Below are positions 13,442 to 28,400 of a stretch of 64,000 nucleotides of DNA, in pieces. Origin of the DNA: Liolophura sinensis. Its lineage: Eukaryota > Mollusca > Polyplacophora > Chitonida > Chitonidae. The position numbers and the translations under genes were made by a program. The stretch is from contig NC_088301.1 in NCBI RefSeq assembly GCF_032854445.1, forward strand, positions 27,510,402 through 27,574,401, written 5' to 3'. How positions within the stretch are numbered: position 1 is the stretch's first letter; each line of letters begins with the position of its first letter. The notes below the pieces were generated by a model that worked only from the letters and a program-made list of their open reading frames with translations, did no database searches and was not told where the DNA came from.

Positions 13442-16400
13442 CTGCCAGAAACAATACGCACCAATCACAGTAAACATACGGATTACAAGCACAGCAAATA
13501 CATCACTTCTGTATTTCAACACAAATTTCAACCATGGCTAAGTCCTTCATTTTCCCCCCGATTCCAAGAGTTTCAATGATCTTAGGCACCACGTTTGAAA
13601 AGTAGGATTTATTTGCTTGGCGTTTTATGCTTACTAGAAAATCAGAATTTGTGCCAAGGCTACCAAAGAGCTTGCCTGTATGAGATTCACGGTTTATTTA
13701 TTTATTTGATTGATGTTTTACGCCGTACTCAAGAATATTTCACTTAAACAACGGCGGCCCACATTATGGTCGGAGGAAGCCAGGCTCTCCCACGACCATC
13801 CGCAGGTTGCTGGAAAACCTTCCCACTTACAGCCGGAGAGGATGCCAGCATGAGCTGGACTTGAACTCACAGCGACCGTATTGGTGAGAGGCTCCTGGGT
13901 CATTACGCTGCACTAGTGCGCTAACCAACTGAGTCACGGAGGCCCCCATGAGACTCGTGAATGCAAAATTTCAGGTCAATGCATAAAGAGCTGAAATCGT
14001 GAATTAGGTAATGTACGGTAATTAATACACTCACCGAGTATCACTGATGGAACATCCCCCTTGCATCATTGTGCTTCATGTGCCAGTGAAACTTAAGATG
14101 CCAACCCTAACATTTTGTTTAACAGTGAGTCTAATACACAATACACTAAGTCAGGAATTCAGTAATTTACGGTATTTAATATGTGCACACCCACTCAACA
14201 ATCAAACATGCCCCTCATGCTATTCTGCTGTAAATGTGTGTGAACCCTGATCTCAATACATGCAGCACTTTTTGAGAAGCCACCCCTAACATTTTGTTTA
14301 ACATTGCTTTCTCTATTATTCAGGGTACTACATAAGCTACACCTGTACTATATACAGGTAAGTTAAAATGTAAGTTTCAGCCTCAACAGCAATATTTTTT
14401 TGGAAATTTTAAAAAAAATTTGGGGTAAATCAAACAAATTAGTTCAAAACAGAGCCCCCCCCCCTTTCGAATAAGTTAAACAATTCAACATACCAAGGGA
14501 TACAAGCAGACAGAGCACAAGCCGTGCCTCCTAGTGTGAGAATGTATCTCAATGAACACATAACTTCATGATTCCATCCCTAGTACACCCAGAGTAAAGA
14601 CACAGAGACAAACTTACCAAAGTGCCTCACGGAAGAAGAGACAAAGTAATTCCTGTCATCCTGATCAACTCTGAGGTTCACAACTCATTCCTTACTCAAC
14701 AAACAGAGACAAACTTACTAAAGTGCCTCCCGGCTGAAGAAAGAAAGTAATTCCTGTCATCCTGACCAACTCTTAGGTCCACAACTCATTCCTTACTCAA
14801 CAAACAGTAATGACATAGAGACAAACTTACCAAAGCGCCTCCTGGCAGAAGAAAGAAAGTAATTCCTGTCATCCTGACCAACTCTGAGGTTCACAACTCA
14901 TTCCTTACTCAACAGAGACAAACTTACCAAAGTGCCTCCTGGCTGGAGAATGCATTTTCTGTAATCTTGACCAACTTTTGGGTTCATGACCCCTTCCTTG
15001 CTGAACCGAGAGTAAAACATGTCCATGCTGAACACCTCACTCCACTGTAGAAGCGAAAATGAAAAACGCCCATGTCAATACCATACCATCAGTTTCTAAC
15101 AGTAAGGTTTTACTTCGAGGCACAGTTAAAACAGTATTTCGGTCATTACAGTGCTGGATCGTGGAACACTATGCTGATGTATACACTATCTAAACTTTCC
15201 TCCAAAATCCATGAATAAAGTTCACTTATTCATATGAACCACTGCAATGCCTACAATTCACAAAATACCAAATACAGAATTAAGGAAAATACCAAATACA
15301 GAATTAAGGCGAAGAATACCAAATACAGAATTAAGGAGGGGAATACCAAATACAGAATTAAGGAGGGGAATACCAAATACAGAATTAAGGGGAAGAATAC
15401 CAAATACAGAATTAAGGAGGAGAATACCAAATACAGAATTAAAAAGAAGAATACCAAATACAGAATTAAGGAGGAAGAATACCAAACACAGAATTAAGGA
15501 GGAGAATACCAAACACAGAATTAAGGAGGAAGAATACCAAATATAGAATTAAGGAGAAAGAATACCAAACACAGAATTAAAAAGAAGAATACCAAATATA
15601 GAATTAAGGAGGAAGAATACCAAACACAGAATTAAGGAGGAGAATACCAAATACAGAATTAAGGAGAAGAATACCAAATACAGAATTAAGGGGAAGAATA
15701 CCCAATACAGAATTAAGGAGGAAGAATACCAACTACAGAATTAAGGAGGAAGAATACCAAATACAGAATTAAGGAGGAAGAATACCAAATATAGAATTAA
15801 GGAGGAAGAATACCAAACACAGAATTAAAAAGAATACCAAATATAGAATTAAGGAGGAAGAATACAAAATACAGAATTCAGCAGAAGAATACCAAATACA
15901 GAATTAAGGAGGAAGAATACCAAATATAGAATTAAGGAGAAAGAATACCAAACACAGAATTAAAAAGAAGAATACCAAATATAGAATTAAGGAGGAAGAA
16001 TACCAAACACAGAATTAAGGAGGAGAATACCAAATACAGAATTAAGGAGAAGAATACCAAACACAGAATTAAGGGGAAGAATACCCAATACAGAATTAAG
16101 GGGAAGAATACCAAATACAGAATTAAGGAGGAAGAATACCAAATACAGAATTAAGGAGGAAGAATACCAAATATAGAATTAAGGAGGAAGAATACCAAAC
16201 ACAGAATTAAAAAGAATACCAAATATAGAATTAAGGAGGAAGAATACCAAACACAGAATTAAGGAGGAAGAATACCAAATACAGAATTAAGGAGAAGAAT
16301 ACCAAATACAGAATTAAGGAGAAGAATAACAAATACAGAATTAAGGGGAAGAATACCCAATACAGAATTAAGGAAGAAGAATACCCAATACAGAATTACG

Positions 16401-19400
16401 GAGAAGAATACCAAATACAGAATTAAGGAGGAGAATACCAAATACAGAATTAAAAAGAAGAATACCAAATACAGAATTAAGGGGAAGAATACCAAATACA
16501 GAATTAAAAAGAAGAATACCAAATATAGAATTAAGGGGAAGAATACCCAATACAGAATTAAGGAGGAAGAATACCCAATACAGAATTATGGAGAAGAATA
16601 CCAAATACAGAATTAAAAAGGAGAATACCAAATACAGAAGAATACCAAATACAGAATTAAGGAGGAAGAAAACCAAATACAGAAGAATACCAAATACAGA
16701 ATTAAGGAGAAAGAATACCAAATACAGAATAATACCAAATACAGAATTAAGGAGGAAGAAAACCAAATACAGAAGAATACCAAATACAGAATTAAGGAGG
16801 AAGAATACCAAAAACAGAATTAAGAATACCAAAAACAGAATTAAGGAGAAGAATACCAAATATAGAATTAAGGGGAAGAAAACCAAATACAGAATTAAGG
16901 AGGAAGAATACCAAATACAGAATTCAGCAGAAGAATACCAAATACAGAATTAAGGAGGAAGAATACCAAATATAGAATTAAGGAGAAAGAATACCAAACA
17001 CAGAATTAAAAAGAAGAATACCAAATATAGAATTAAGGAGGAAGAATACCAAACACAGAATTAAGGAGGAGAATACCAAATACAGAATTAAGGAGAAGAA
17101 TACCAAATACAGAATTAAGGGGAAGGATACCCAATACAGAATTAAGGAGGAAGAATACCAAATACAGAATTAAGGAGGAAGAATACCAAATATAGAATTA
17201 AGGAGGAAGAATACCAAACACAGAATTAAAAAGAAGAATACCAAATAAAGAATTAAGGAGGAAGAATACCAAACACAGAATTAAGGAGGAAGAATACCAA
17301 ATACAGAATTAAGGAGAAGAATACCAAACACAGAATTAAGGAGAAGAATAACAAACACAGAATTAAGGGGAAGAATACCCAATACAGAATTAAGGAAGAA
17401 GAATACCCAATACAGAATTACGGAGAAGAATACCAAATACAGAATTAAGGAGGGGAATACCAAATACAGAATTAAGGAGGGGAATACCAAATACAGAATT
17501 AAGGGGAAGAATACCAAATACAGAATTAAGGAGGAGAATACCAAATACAGAATTAAAAAGAAGAATACCAAATACAGAATTAAGGGGAAGAATACCAAAT
17601 ACAGAATTAAAAAGAAGAATACCAAATACAGAATTAAGGGGGAAGAATACCCAATACAGAATTAAAAAGAAGAATACCAAATATAGAATTAAGGGGAAGA
17701 ATACCCAATACAGAATTAAGGAGGAAGAATACCCAATACAGAATTATGGAGAAGAATACCAAATACAGAATTAAAAAGGAGAATACCAAATACAGAAGAA
17801 TACCAAATACAGAATTAAGGAGGAAGAAAACCAAAAACAGAAGAATACCAAATACAGAATTAAGGAGGAAGAATACCAAATACAGAATTAAGGAGGAAGA
17901 AAACCAAATACAGAAGAATACCAAATACAGAATTGAAGAGGAAGAAAACCAAATACAGAAGAATACCAAATACAGAATTAAGGAGAAAGAATACCAAATA
18001 CAGAATAATACCAAATACAGAATTAAGGAGGAAGAAAACCAAATACAGAAGAATACCAAATACAGAATTAAGGAGGAAGAATACCAAAAACAGAATTAAG
18101 AATACCAAAAACAGAATTAAGGAGAAGAATACCAAATACAGAATTAAGGAGGAAGAATACCAAATACAGAAGAATACCAAATACAGAATTAAAGAGGAAG
18201 AAAACCAAATACAGAAGAATACCAAATACAGAATTAAGGAGAAAGAATACCAAATACAGAATAATACCAAATACAGAATTAAGGAGGAAGAAAACCAAAT
18301 ACAGAAGAATACCAAATACAGAATTAAGGAGGAAGAATACCAAAAACAGAATTAAGAATACCAAAAACAGAATTAAGGAGAAGAATACCAAATACAGAAT
18401 TAAGGAGAAGAATACCAAATACAGAATTAAGGAGGAAGAATACCAAATACAGAATTCAGCAGAAGAATACCAAATACAGAATTAAGGAGGAAGAATACCA
18501 AGTATAGAATTAAGGAGAAAGAATACCAAACACAGAATTAAAAAGAAGAATACCAAATATAGAATTAAGGAGGAAGAATACCAAACACAGAATTAAGGAG
18601 GAGAATACCAAATACAGAATTAAGGAGAAGAATACCAAATACAGAATTAAGGGGAAGAATACCCAATACATAATTAAGGAGGAAGAATACCAAATACAGA
18701 ATTAAGGAGGAAGAATACCAAATACAGAATTAAGGAGGAAGAATACCAAATATAGAATTAAGGAGGAAGAATACCAAACACAGAATTAAAAAGAATACCA
18801 AATATAGAATTAAGGAGGAAGAATACCAAACACAGAATTAAGGAGGAAGAATACCAAATACAGAATTAAGGAGAAGAATACCAAATACAGAATTAAGGAG
18901 AAGAATAACAAATACAGAATTAAGGGGAAGAATACCCAATACAGAATTAAGGAAGAAGAATACCCAATACAGAATTACGGAGAAGAATACCAAATACAGA
19001 ATTAAGGAGGAGAATACCAAATACAGAATTAAAAAGAAGAATACCAAATACAGAATTAAGGGGAAGAATACCAAATACAGAATTAAAAAGAAGAATACCA
19101 AATACAGAATTAAGGGGGAAGAATACCAAATACAGAATTAAAAAGAAGAATACCAAATATAGAATTAAGGGGAAGAATACCCAATACAGAATTAAGGAGG
19201 AAGAATACCCAATACAGAATTATGGAGAAGAATACCAAATACAGAATTAAAAAGGAGAATACCAAATACAGAATTCAGCAGAAGAATACCAAATACAGAA
19301 TTAAGGAGGAAGAATACCAAATATAGAATTAAGGAGAAAGAATACCAAACACAGAATTAAAAAGAAGAATACCAAATAAAGAATTAAGGAGGAAGAATAC

Positions 19401-22400
19401 CAAACACAGAATTAAGGAGGAGAATACCAAATACAGAATTAAGAAGAATACCAAATACAGAATTAAGAGGAAGGATACCCAATACAGAATTAAGGAGGAA
19501 GAATACCAAATACAGAATTAAGGAGGAAGAATACCAAATATAGAATTAAGGAGGAAGAATACCAAACACAGAATTAAAAAGAAGAATACCAAATATAGAA
19601 TTAAGGAGGAAGAATACCAAACACAGAATTAAGGAGGAAGAATACCAAATACAGAATTAAGGAGAAGAATACCAAATACAGAATTAAGGAGAAGAATAAC
19701 AAACACAGAATTAAGGGGAAGAATACCCAATACAGAATTAAGGAAGAAGAATACCCAATACAGAATTACGGAGAAGAATACCAAATACAGAATTAAGGAG
19801 GGGAATACCAAATACAGAATTAAGGAGGGGAATACCAAATACAGAATTAAGGGGAAGAATACCAAATACAGAATTAAGGAGGAGAATACCAAATACAGAA
19901 TTAAAAAGAAGAATACCAAATACAGAATTAAGGAGAAGAATACCAAATACAGAATTAAAAAGAAGAATACCAAATACAGAATTAAGGGGGAAGAATACCA
20001 AATACAGAATTAAAAAGAAGAATACCAAATATAGAATTAAGGGGAAGAATACCCAATACAGAATTAAGGAGGAAGAATACCCAATACAGAATTATGGAGA
20101 AGAATACCAAATACAGAATTAAAAAGGAGAATACCAAATACAGAAGAATACCAAATACAGAATTAAGGAGGAAGAAAACCAAATACAGAAGAATACCAAA
20201 TACAGAATTAAGGAGGAAGAATACCAAATACAGAATTAAGGAGGAAGAAAACCAAATACAGAAGAATACCAAATACAGAATTAAAGAGGAAGAAAACCAA
20301 ATACAGAAGAATACCAAATACAGAATTAAGGAGGGGAATACCAAATACAGAATAATACCAAATACAGAATTAAGGAGGAAAAAAACCAAATACAGAAGAA
20401 TACCAAATACAGAATTAAGGAGGAAGAATACCAAAAACAGAATTAAGAATACCAAAAACAGAATTAAGGAGAAGAATACCAAATACAGAATTAAGGAGGA
20501 AGAAAACCAAATACAGAAGAATACCAAATACAGAATTAAAGAGGAAGAAAACCAAATACAGAAGAATACCAAATACAGAATTAAGGAGAAAGAATACCAA
20601 ATACAGAATAATACCAAATACAGAATTAAGGAGGAAGAAAACCAAATACAGAAGAATACCAAATACAGAATTAAGGAGGAAGAATACCAAAAACAGAATT
20701 AAGAATACCAAAAACAGAATTAAGGAGAAGAATACCAAATACAGAATTAAGGGGAAGAATACCAAATACAGAATTAAGGAGGAAGAATACCAAATACAGA
20801 ATTCAGCAGAAGAATACCAAATACAGAATTAAGGAGGAAGAATACCAAATATAGAATTAAGGAGAAAGAATACCAAACACAGAATTAAAAAGAAGAATAC
20901 CAAATATAGAATTAAGGAGGAAGAATACCAAACACAGAATTAAGGAGGAGAATACCAAATACAGAATTAAGGAGAAGAATACCAAATACAGAATTAAGGG
21001 GAAGAATACCCAATACATAATTAAGGAGGAAGAATACCAAATACAGAATTAAGGAGGAAGAATACCAAATACAGAATTAAGGAGGAAGAATACCAAATAC
21101 AGAATTAAGGAGGAAGAATACCAAACACAGAATTAAAAAGAATACCAAATATAGAATTAAGGAGGAAGAATACCAAACACAGAATTAAGGAGGAAGAATA
21201 CCAAATACAGAATTAAGGAGAAGAATACCAAATACAGAATTAAGGAGAAGAATAACAAATACAGAATTAAGGGGAAGAATACCCAATACAGAATTAAGGA
21301 AGAAGAATACCCAATACAGAATTAAGGAGGAGAATACCAAATACAGAATTCAGCAGAATTCAAATAATGACACCTAAATGCAAACATGACCAGAACTGTG
21401 TAGCTATCACAAGCAAACTCACCAGATATCCATAGTACTGGGCATCATACCCTCCAGCCAAGTGCCCAAATGAGGCAGACATGTTAGTGTTTGGAGAAGA
21501 CTCGATTCCCAAAATCTCCTTGGACAGTTTGCCAAACAAGGCGGCGGTATCAGCCTTGAGAATTAAAAAAGACAGCTCACATCTGATACATTTAAAACAA
21601 TTCCTTGAAATTGTCATGAATGAAAAACATCCTCAAAGTGGCCTCTGAAAGCTGTTTTCAGGACTCATTGTTTGAAAAATGTTACTAACATCCTTAGTCT
21701 TCCTTGGCACTTTGATATTAACACTTTGATATCGACACTTTGATATCGGCACTTTGATATCAACACTCTGATATCAACATCTTGAAGCCACAGTTCACAA
21801 TGGCTATTATTTTAACCTTTAGCAAAATATCCAATCAGGATTTGTTCCAAGTTTTAGTTAATTCCAGCTCAATAAATTTGGCTGTCCAAATATGGTAGAA
21901 AACGATTTGCTCAATCATATTCGAGAATACACTTTTTTATTGGCCTCATTTTGTGAAATATACATGTAGCTTCTGTCCAATGTAGTTCACATTGCAAGTT
22001 CACCCTGACGGGTCTTACCTCTGCCTGGGTATGAATGGTTTGGTCAAATGTACCCAGCAGAATCTGTCGCAGATTGAAAACGCCTGCATTTGCCGTACGC
22101 GATCTCAGTAACTTTTTTAACATGTCATCTGGGATACTGCTGCCATCCTTGTAGTGGGCAGACATCCGGCATAGAGGTTCCTTCTCCCAACACCAGTTCT
22201 CCAGCATCTGGGAAGGAGCCTCAACAAAGTCTCTCTCCACGCTCGTCCCACTGTGACAAGACAATCACACAAGATTGTTATATGGCAATCATACCTCAAT
22301 AGTTGAGTCAAACTGTATCTACTTATTTCTATATCTATGGTAAATGTTCAAAAGTTTTAGCCTATTTCACCTCAAATTTTGCATACTTCGCCTGACTGAG

Positions 22401-25400
22401 TTCTTCTGATCTCAGACATGTGTTGTAAGGTTTGTTTGGAATGTAGAATCATATCCTACCGGAATAATGTAATTTTCAGCACCAAATGTGATATTAAAGC
22501 TATTTAATTACATACAAAAATGCACCTATTTGGGCAACATGTAAACACCTTTACCATCAATCTTTAATCTTTGAAAGAGATACAGAAACCATGCTGATTG
22601 GTCGATAGTGGAGAGAAGATTTTCTGGGTTAAATTCTACAGGTTTGGTAAACCAAGAGAAAAGAGCAGTGTCAACCACCACCACTTGCCAGGTCCCTGAT
22701 AAACCCCTGCGAATTAAAGCGAGAGCCAAAATAGCGCGAGCTGGATTGAAACATTTCACCTCATGGGTCAAGCACTGATTGGCTAAGGGGAGCAAAATCA
22801 CCCTCACGAGGCTTGCGACATGGTTTTTGGACATTACAGCAGCTGCTAACAGATTAAATTACACCAGCAACCCGCATAAGATTTAGGAATGGCAGCAATA
22901 CACGTATGTTATTGATGAAGGAAACTTGGGAGTCCTTACAAAAAACCTTTTCCAATTAGCTATATTTACATTATATCTGACAAAATTTTCGAAAAACAAG
23001 CCAGAGCCGAGTTCCAATCTGGCGTTAAAAAAGGGTTGGTTAGTCTGGTGATATCCCTTTCATCTTAGTCATTTGACCACACCATGACAGGGCTGAAATA
23101 CTCCTGATAAGGCAAACTTCAATCATTCATTCTCATAAACTGTTGAAAGCCACACTCAAAAAGTTTTTCCCTTGCAAACTGGCAGTCAGTTATTATGGGG
23201 GGAGAAAACTGGAGTGTCAGGGAGAACCCACAGACCCTGGACAATTTATTAATGTACAAACTTTCCCACTTGATGTGCAGACCCACGCCGTATTGGAGGA
23301 AGACAACAGATTCTTAACCACTTCATTTTCCCTTGCATGTAATGCTCAAAGAGACAGAAGTCTGCCTTAAAACAGATCTAGTGCATTGCAGCTCATGGAA
23401 ATAGGCCTCCTGATTGATTACCCAGGATAAACCATGAGCCTTTGTCAAGTTACCAACAAACTTTTCCATGTGAGACGTACAGACTTGCGCGCCATATTTA
23501 TATTCGAAGGTGGGCTTCACCGAACATCTATTTTCATGTATCTAATGCTCACCTGAAGAGACAGAAGTCTGCCTTAGAACAGATCTGGTGCATCACATGA
23601 CCAAACTCATGGAAATAGGTCTCCACCTGAATTCACACAGAAATTACCACATAAAACAGTCATGATTATTATATAATGAGCTTGTTTAAACACCTGGCAA
23701 CTTTTAACATGTTTTTGTTTTTAGGAGGGGGGTGTGGGGTGACATCTGACTGTGATTTATGCCATCCTCTGTAATATTTTAGTCATACCACCACAATTAG
23801 TGATAGGAGTGGAGGGAAATGCAGCACCTGAAGTACATGGAAGTGAGAAACTTTCCAATACGTCACACAACATCCCAACATGTGACGCAATTTTCCCATA
23901 TGTGACGCAATTTTCCCATGCCCTATCTTTTCAACAGCCTCTGCAACCAATAATTTGAACCATTCTGAAAAAAGAATTCTGGGGAGAAGACAAATCATTT
24001 GCACAGTTTTAGGAAGCTTACATCTTTAGTGGCACAAACAAATCAATTCGGCATCATTTTCTTAATAAATGTGTGCATAAATTCGAAAAAATGCCTCAGT
24101 AGCAGTAGAAAAAGTTGAAGATTTACACTATGTGACAACTTTTGCTCACCTCATCATGGGTCAACAGAGAGGGGTGGTCAGGGGTCGGTTTAGTGAAGTT
24201 TGCTACCATGGCTGCCACTGAGATCTGCCTGTTCCCATCGGCCAATAAACAGCCAGGCTGAAAAGTGAAACACACGTGATTGGCTTAGTAATCACATTTT
24301 GAAATAGGACATGCCATCCTGTCTCACTTGTCGAAGATTATTCTTTCAATCAAAGACAACATAATATTATCTATTTTACAGGTGCTTTGGCCATATCTGG
24401 GATTGCTCTTGGTTTTTCTTTCACAATGGCTGTCAGGTAAAGAAAAGCAAGGAAACATAATCACGCCTTAATAAGAAGTGGACACACAAATCTGCAGAAG
24501 TCGGATTTGAACTTGAAGCCCAGTAGGTCAGGGATTCAGACTAATCAAGTGAACCGTTCGCAATATACGAACATGACAAACTGCAATATTTTCCTTTCAT
24601 GACTCCTGACAGAAAATTCTGTTCCAACAAAGACTTCACTCTTAATATCAATTTTGTCAACACCGGGTCAATACTCACAAACTGAGTACGACCATTACTC
24701 AGCTTCTAGGGCGTATACAACTACCCTTATTCTTCTAAAATTTGAGACAGATATTACTAGTGATGAAAGTAAAATATTACATTTCTTAACCAGCCTTTTG
24801 GAAAAGTAAAGATATGAGTATGTTGTTCATTAGATGATCTAACCCCATGGTAAAAAAAAAACTCAATAATCCTGCAAGAATTGCATACATATGGGCTAAA
24901 ATGAGCAAACCAGGTGTCCCAAAATTTAGAAGAAATACGGTAGTACATTGGAGAGAAATATTGATATACATTATGGTTGTTTACTACATTCAAATCTGAC
25001 AAAAGTATAGGACCAAAATACTCACCCCCTCACCCCCAGCGCCCCCCCCCCCCCCCACCACCACCATCCAATATACTACAGTAACAGGTATCATATAAAA
25101 CATTAGCAGGCAAAAACCAAAGAGAAATTGTCATTAGCAGGCAATAACCAAAGACAAATTATGTCAAAAAACAAAGGGTTTGTGGACACAACAATGTATT
25201 AACATGCAATAACCAATGGACAAGTATCTCAGCAAAGGGATTATTTTCAAGCAAAGGGATTATTTTCAAGCCAAGGTTTACTTGGAAAATTTAATTAAAT
25301 CAGAAGGGAAACATTAAAACCTTCTTGTCCTTTCGTAGTCCACTTTTAGTAGTTCCAAAAAATTTATATGATGGGAAGTTTGGATAACATTTAGAAAGTG

Positions 25401-28400
25401 GGTTTGGTAAATATGCCATTTCAATTTGACACTTTCCGCGAATAAAATTACAGGCACCACTTTCACAATTTTTTGCAAATAAATTTTCATCTGGGATTAT
25501 AGACTTTGTGATGTAACAGAAAGTTTGACTTACAAAATTTTGCGAGAGTGGCCCCCCCCCCCCCCCACCAGGTAAATTCTCAGTAGTTTGAATATAGTAG
25601 TATATTTAATAAGTAGAAATATTCACAATTTTACCAAAAAAAGTTTTCAAGGTTACCTGAATGTCAAACATGGCTGCATGCCCAAACTTCCCTTCCCGAG
25701 GATACAAATCCAGATAAAAATAGCCTAGTAACTCGCCGCTCTTTACATCTCTCACAGAATACTGTTTTAAAAACATGTCAAACCATCACGTAAGGCAGGC
25801 AGTCATGCAAAGGGGAGACAACCCTAACTAACCAAAGGGCTGGTGAGACAGTATGATGGTGAATGGCACACGGACATCCATTCAATATAATCAAGCGGTG
25901 AAGCAAACAACACGTACTGAGACAGATGCTACACAAAACATTCTGCCTGTCTGCTCACAGCCATTCCCCACCACCCAGCATTCACCAGCCCTTTATCTAA
26001 ACAATAAGTGTAAGGCATAAGCTTTAAAGCAGGTATCTGAACACTGAAAAGTACCTGGAGACCAAAACAGGCTGCATGGCCATATTTTCCTTCTCTTGGA
26101 TACAAGTCTAAATAAAAATACCCCAGCAGAGAACCAGTGTCCTGTTCACAGACACTGTACTGTAAAGAAAATTAATATTGTTTGTCAGTGGTACAAGCAA
26201 TAAATTTCTCCTCCATGGATTACCGGATCAATGCAAGTGACAATGACACAACACGTAGAAGTGCAAGTTTTACGAGGAAATTTAATATCTACATCCGTTG
26301 AGATTCTACACTGTGTACGATCCCTGGAAAGTCAGGTCAAGTTTGACAACTGACTGATGGCTGCTTAATACCATACTAAAAAGTTTTTTTTTTATGGGTG
26401 GAAAAAATTTAAGTGCCGAGCATAAATTTATTTATTTATTTATTTCATTTGATTGGTGTTTTATGCCGTACTCAAGAATATTTCACTTATACGACAGCGG
26501 CCAGCATTACGGTGGGAGGAAATCGGGCACAGCCCAGGGGAAACCCACGACCATCTGCAGATTGCTGGCAGACCTTCCCACGTACAGCCGGCCGAGCATA
26601 AATTAGTAACTTTCGGAAAAGTTACTGATAAACTTTCCAACCTCTGACAAACAGATATGCACACCACATTCTTTGCTATTTGTGGAAATAAAATACACAT
26701 TTCCAAAAAGATAAAAAATTGAATGTATATTTTCTTCTTAAAGGTGGTCAAAAACATGTAAAAAAAAAAAATTCGCTCTCGCGATCACCATTAATACTAA
26801 TTTCTGTTGCCTCACTAAATCATCATGCCCTAGACACTAAACTCAATTGGCACATGAACACTGAGCAGACTATCCTTGAACTCTTCATTGTGAGTTTTGT
26901 GTCATCAACTGTTGTATTTGTGTACTGGTTCTGAATCTCAGGCTACAGGCTATACAGATTTTGGTGAAAACAATACATACCATCTTCACGTCCTGTTGCC
27001 ACACATCAGCTGCTGGGACTTCCTCAAACTTTAGACTCAACAACTCCTAACAGAAAACACACAGGAGGTAAAGATTTAGTAATCAGATGTATGTTTAATT
27101 AGACATGCTTTATTAGATTGATTTATTTATTTATTTGATTGGTGTTTTACGCCGTACTCAAGAATATTTCACTTGTAGGACGACAGTCAGTATTATGATG
27201 GGAGGAAACTGGGCAGTGTCCGGGGGGAAACCCACGACAATCTGCAGGTTGCTGGCAGACCTTCCCATGTACAGCCAAAGAGGTGCTTTATAAGAAGACT
27301 TTACTCACAGGGCACATGGCGGAAGGCATAGACAGAAATATGCGCACATTCCAAAGAAATGGACAATGACTGACAACTGTAACCAGGTTGAGCATGGGGG
27401 CGGTCAACTGAAACAGCTCTTATATCTTGTACTCAGCAATGAAATGAATGATGATAGCTTAAGGCTACATCAATAATCTTTTCAGACAAAGCATGGTAAT
27501 TTGGAGACAGGAAGGTTTCAGTTTTGAACGAGGTTATGCAGTATTCACATGGAATTTTTCACACACTCTGGGCAAGAGAGCTTATATAAACGTAAATAAT
27601 ATACATGAACATTTTGGAAAAGTCACATGAGTTTGAATAATCCTAAAAGCAGATTTGCTAAAACTAAAATGCCCATGGAACAATATACAATTTTATTACA
27701 TACACTGTATTATATGGTTCAAATAAAAGGTGAACTTGTACCGGTGATCAGGTCTTATATTTAGAATATGAAGTTATGAAATTTCCATTGTATAACGGTA
27801 CAGTAAATGTTGTGCTGGATTTATGGCTGGCATGTCTAATCCCAGATGTCCTGTCACACCACCACTTCTTCTGACAATGATATTTTTTACATTTCACAAT
27901 CAGATAAAAGGAGTTTTATTGTTTAACCCTGCGGAAGATTAGTGTTTTTTTTTGTGAAAATAATTCAGTAAGTGATAAAATGTTTTACAAATGTCCACAG
28001 TAACACTGTATGGAAAATATTGATCACTTATCTTTCAGACTTTTAAAACTTCACAACATCCGTTTCTGTGAAGTTTATTTTTATGCCAAAAAGACTGATC
28101 ATTTGTAACCAATATGTCAGACAACCTACTGACAACAATATCAATAGTGGCTGGTCCGATACATGCTCTTTCCGGCCGTACGTGGGAAGGTCTGCCAGCA
28201 ACCTGTGGATCGTCGTGGGTTTTCTGCTGGGCTCTGCCCGTTTTTCTTCCACCATAATGTTGGCCGCCGTCGTATAAGTGAAATATTCTTGACTATGGCG
28301 TAAAACACCAATCAAATAAATAAATTAAAAAATGCACGCTCTTGAATAACAATTCAAACAGGTCTGTGGAGAAGTCCTGCCAATTTAAAACCTTTTTGTT

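Noticed and set aside
15234-20765. ORFs rich in NTKYRIKE or LILYLVFF repeats
   Set aside because: Translations of the intronic minisatellite; they change frame often and lie inside an intron of the THOP1-like gene.
22526-22834. 102-codon minus-strand ORF between exons 13 and 14 of the THOP1-like gene
   Set aside because: No family resemblance, and exons 13 and 14 join in frame without it.
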